Shown here: one piece after another, positions 60,728 through 64,000 of the stretch
Layout of the letters: each line of letters begins with the position of its first letter
Numbering within the stretch: the stretch's first letter is position 1
Assembly: GCA_959347315.1 (NCBI GenBank)
Contig: OY365810.1
Location: forward strand, 23,589,906 to 23,653,905
DNA length: 64,000 nucleotides
Reading direction: 5' to 3'
Source of the DNA: Bimastos eiseni
Lineage: Eukaryota; Annelida; Clitellata; Crassiclitellata; Lumbricidae
Made by a program: the position numbers and the translations under genes
Notes under the pieces: model-generated
The model's input: only the letters and a program-made list of their open reading frames with translations
Told to the model about the DNA's origin: nothing
The model's database searches: none

Positions 60728-61977
60728 TCTGCAGCTGTTACCCTTTCGTTACCCTGTTTCTCGTACTCAATCTTCGAACTCCGTGTCTCTGTTTCACTCT
60801 ATCGATATCGTTGTCATGTCTGCTTTCTTACTCTCCTCTCTTTCAATTTTACTCTCACAGACTTTGTTGTCGTTCACTCATTCGCAGTCTTTGATTTATA
60901 GGCCTATGGTTGTGTAGTAGGCCTACATTTATGTCCTTTCCGAACTTTCTCTGGCTATTTCTACGCACAATCATGTCTCTGATTTTCTCTTTTCGCGGTT
61001 TGCTCCACGCCAATGTTGTGCCTTGCATTTCAATCCATGAAAAAGCAAATAATTCAAATTGAAAATTTCTAAAATAGGCCTGCCTATTTGTGGGTGATGC
61101 CAAACTTGTGCTGACTTTCTATACTGCCTGAGAGCTGCAATGAATGGCCTACGGAGACCTTTGCCAACACCTCCTCGTGGTGGTCTCTGGGCGTGCAGTT
61201 AATCCAACTGGTTGACTGCATGGCGAAGATTGGCATCAGCACGTTGCCATTCTCTGTCTATTTTCAGGATAGTGTGCGGTGCAGCTACTGCTGTACTATC
61301 TGATGACCAAGCTAGCTCTTAATTTACAGACGGTGACGACGATATCTTATTTTGGTAAGCTTACTTACATGCGTTAACGTTTCGCAGCAAAGTTATCCAC
61401 TGTAATGACAATACTAGTAAGTTACTAATTAATAACCTGTAATGCTGTAGCCATCAATAACTCAAATCTTACAGAATTCTTAACTATAACAAGGACCAAG
61501 CTGTCTATATAATGACGTCTTTCGTTCATCAACAGCAAATATAGAGGTATGCCTTTTCCATTAATCATATTTTATTATTTTTGAGTTGTGTGGTGAAAAG
61601 TTACTTATTGTGTAGCCGATTAATTGTCCACAATAATATAGTACTGGGGGTGAAATTATGCACTCATCTCAGAACCTTGCAAACTGAGACTGGACAGCAC
61701 TGGGGAAAAAGTCCTTGTTGCCTCTGTGGATTCAATGCATAGGCCTACAGCTTCTCTTGAGCTAATTTTGACACGACCCTAAAGGTCACATAATCTCCAG
61801 GCTAAACATAGCCTATCACTGCTCTAATTGTTAGTATATCAGATGTCGTGACCTTGAACTCATCGTAATGGTTTCCTTCTCTTCCGACCCAATCCACCTC
61901 TCCATTTCTAGTTTATCATGCATTCTGTTCCGATGCCCATTATCAAGTAATACACGGGACTTATTAGCCATGGCAGG
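60728..61977. other. No gene recognised
   Basis: Mixed AT-rich DNA. No coding exon, RNA gene or repeat family I can name. Confidence 0.4.
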
Positions 61978-62243
61978 CAGGGGTGTAACAAGCGGGGGCA
62001 AGGGTGCACCAGCCCCCAGTTCAGTTTTGCTCAGTGCCCCCATGTGTCCCCAAATCGGTTCTTTTTTATGTTTATCCAATGGCTTTTTAAGATTACCTTT
62101 GTTAAAATAATTTGTGTCCCTCCCCCATTTTTCAAATTTCTGGGAGGGCAAAATTAAGAAAGTGAGGGGCAAAAAATTGTTGGCAGTTCGCGCAATATTT
62201 TACAAAGTATGCCCCCACATTTTAAAACCTTGTTACACTTCTG
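61978..62243. mobile_element. 266-bp hAT-type MITE
   Basis: Ends CAGGGGTGTAACAAG and CTTGTTACACTTCTG are inverted repeats with two mismatches. Flanking 8-mers ATGGCAGG (61970-61977) and ATGGCAAG (62244-62251) differ at one base. The G/C-runs near the left end (GCGGGGGC, GCCCCC) are typical of this element type. No transposase. Confidence 0.85.
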
Positions 62244-62251
62244 ATGGCAAG

Positions 62252-63044
62252 TCAAGCACTAAATTGTTGACAGAGAGGTCTACGGCGCTCTGTCGTACGG
62301 ATGATATGGAATCAGCATCATATCATTATTTGACTACTGAGTCCCATCAACACGTTTGATAATTATATTATTTCATTGCACACATTACACACCACCTACC
62401 GATTGAGAGGCGCGGTAAGGCGTCTTAAGTAAGTAAACATTTTGGCCTCTCCCATACGCTGAACCTTAATATTAAAAAAATAATAATCATGGTAATAACA
62501 GTTTTAGGCCCTAACAATAATGAAAATTATTATTATTATTAGCTGCGAGATATACATGATCCCTCAGGGACTAGAATATTGATTAGAATAAGAAAATGTA
62601 GTCTTGAATGGCCCAACATAAAGTTAAAATAAGATTGTGACTATAGTCTGTTTCACTGACAATTTCACAAACATTGTGTGTATCTGTAAATGCTATAGCA
62701 TTAGATTTGTTAGTGAAAGTTTAAGTTAGTGGTTACATAAAAATTTTAATGTTTTGGCAGGTAATACTCGCGGTTGTTGTGTGCCTCTCTTTACGACTGA
62801 GCAGGAAAAAAGAAAGGATGGAATAAATAAGAGGAAGACTACATGGGGAATGGACAGATGAGATTGAAGAATGGGGTGGAACAACCGAACGATTATCCAA
62901 GAGTTGAGCGTTGAGCCATGCTGCAAGGAACAGAGTCTACAGAGAGGTATGGAGAGATGTTGTTAGAACGATATCAGACACCTATAATGGGCGATTATCC
63001 CATGGTAGTTGACTGGTTAATTGAGGAATAAAGCACTGTTGCAT
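62252..63044. other. No gene recognised
   Basis: A stretch at 62740-62950 has GA-rich, protein-like frames (CCVPLFTTEQEKRKDG type) but no splice-supported exon or family. Otherwise AT-rich without recognised content. Confidence 0.4.
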
Positions 63045-63200
63045 CCGGTGGCTGATCGGTTAGAGTGGTCGACCCGTAACACTCAGTGTGCGCAATTGCT
63101 CTACAGTACAACTGCAATTGCGCCGTCAAGGCGTGTGCACTTCTGAGCAAAAGATGTTGGAAGAAGGGCGATACCAAATTTCAGAAGAAATAAATAAATT
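63045..63200 (+). mobile_element. tRNA-derived SINE, family 1, internally deleted
   Basis: GGTGGCTGATCGGTTAGAGT (A box) runs through CAGTGTGCG straight into CAATTGCTCTACAGT, so roughly 80 bp including the B box are missing. The break falls at a TGCG / GCGC-type short repeat shared by the full copies. Tail ATGTTGGAAGAAGGGCGATA is intact. Confidence 0.8.
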
Positions 63201-63364
63201 ACAATTGGCCTGTTTCCAGTTGAAATTGCTTTAAGAAAAGGGGGACTCGGGGAGAGGGATGGCAGGGCTGGATAAGCGATCCGATCACCGAATCATGGAT
63301 GTGGAAATTTTTGCCCCAGTACCCCTTACCAAAAGTCGTCGCCTTTGATTGCCTAGCTGAATCC

Positions 63365-63600
63365 ATGGCACGGTGGCCGATTGGTTAGAGCGATCGGCCC
63401 GATACGCTCAGTGTGCGTTGAGTGTGCTGGTTCGACCCTCGTCCGAGGAGGACTCGAGGAGTTACCGTGTAAGGACCTTAAGCAAGTACTTCGCGCACAA
63501 TTATTGCTCTGCGTCACAATTGCAGTTGCGTCGTCGAGGCGCGTGTACACTTCTAAACAAAAAATATTGGAAGAGTGGCGGTATCAACTTTCAGTCGTAT
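63365..63600 (+). mobile_element. tRNA-derived SINE, family 1
   Basis: GGTGGCCGATTGGTTAGAGC (A box), GCTGGTTCGACCCTCGTCC (B box), then a small local duplication (GAGGAGGACTCGAGGAG) before the body. The best A box of the family. Ends ATATTGGAAGAGTGGCGGTA. Confidence 0.87.
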
Positions 63601-63724
63601 TATTCCATCTGAAGGACGTTTGCGTTTCAGTATCATTCTCTATGGTCGCAGATTTATCCGGTCTGCAACGGAGATTGACGACTCATATGTTGAGACGCAC
63701 CTTCATGTAGCTAGCTGTTCAATT

Positions 63725-63955
63725 TCGTCTGAATGTATGCCTATATATGTACGTAGCATACATAATTATGTATATATGTAGCATATGTACGCCTATGTAT
63801 ATACACATAGGCGTACATACATGCATAGTACATACATATATACATACAATACATACATACATACATGCATACATACATACATGTATACATGCATACATAT
63901 ATACATGCATGCATACATGTGTGCATGCGCACATGCAAGCATGCATGCATACAGT
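63725..63955. repeat. ACAT/ATGC-rich simple repeat with palindromes
   Basis: Runs of ACATACAT and GCATGCAT variants. Near its start a 15-bp inverted repeat (TATGTACGCCTATGT, 63784-63798, with its complement 63805-63819) has a 6-nt loop. Reading frames here are artefacts. Confidence 0.85.
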
Positions 63956-64000
63956 TCAGAGGCAAATTACAGCATGCTCGGCATGTTCTGCCTATCTGAA

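Noticed and set aside
63719..63965. Cys/Met/His-rich minus-strand frames
   Set aside because: Translation of ACAT/GCAT simple repeats; apparent Cys patterns are a product of TGCATG units.

Overview
This is a window of animal nuclear DNA. It is AT-rich, its genes are interrupted by GT-AG introns, and it holds five recognisable animal protein genes embedded in many old transposon pieces. Nothing fixes the species. The content (a large non-fibrillar collagen, an intron-containing Jun, dense tRNA-derived SINEs and MITEs) suggests an invertebrate, possibly an early-branching marine one, but that is a guess.

Layout. 131-8410 (+) is the 3' part of a membrane collagen gene: at least 800 residues of Gly-X-Y repeat run into a transmembrane helix and an acidic C-terminal tail; the 5' end lies outside the window. 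12581-18070 (+) is YIPF4, a Golgi/ER five-pass membrane protein, complete in six exons (289 aa). 21446-30215 (-) is RBBP8/CtIP/Sae2, the DNA end-resection factor, complete in nine phase-consistent exons (859 aa). 36162-41559 (+) is CZIB (C1orf123 family), a small CXXC zinc protein, complete except for an uncertain first codon. 50985-53491 (-) is JUN, the AP-1 bZIP factor, in two exons (311 aa). From 53.5 kb to the end there is no certain host gene. That part holds a Tc1/mariner element with 198-bp inverted repeats sitting in one copy of a duplicated segment, a frameshifted cyclic-nucleotide-binding exon, a 48-bp minisatellite and a large TCTA microsatellite.

Gene orientation: YIPF4 and CtIP converge, CtIP and CZIB diverge, and CZIB and JUN converge. 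The five genes share no pathway; this is an ordinary eukaryotic neighbourhood, not an operon.

The spaces between and inside genes are filled with mobile-element debris that can be sorted into families: a ~230-bp tRNA-derived SINE (five copies), a second tRNA-headed SINE (about six copies), L2/CR1-like LINE 3' ends and RT fragments, two 3' ends of a LINE with an endonuclease-like C-terminus, four hAT-type MITEs with 8-bp target duplications, four ~70-bp TTAA-bounded hairpin elements resembling minimal piggyBac MITEs, and several other inverted-repeat elements. The most unusual gene is the collagen: its predicted topology (collagen outside, C-terminal anchor) is the reverse of the known transmembrane collagens.
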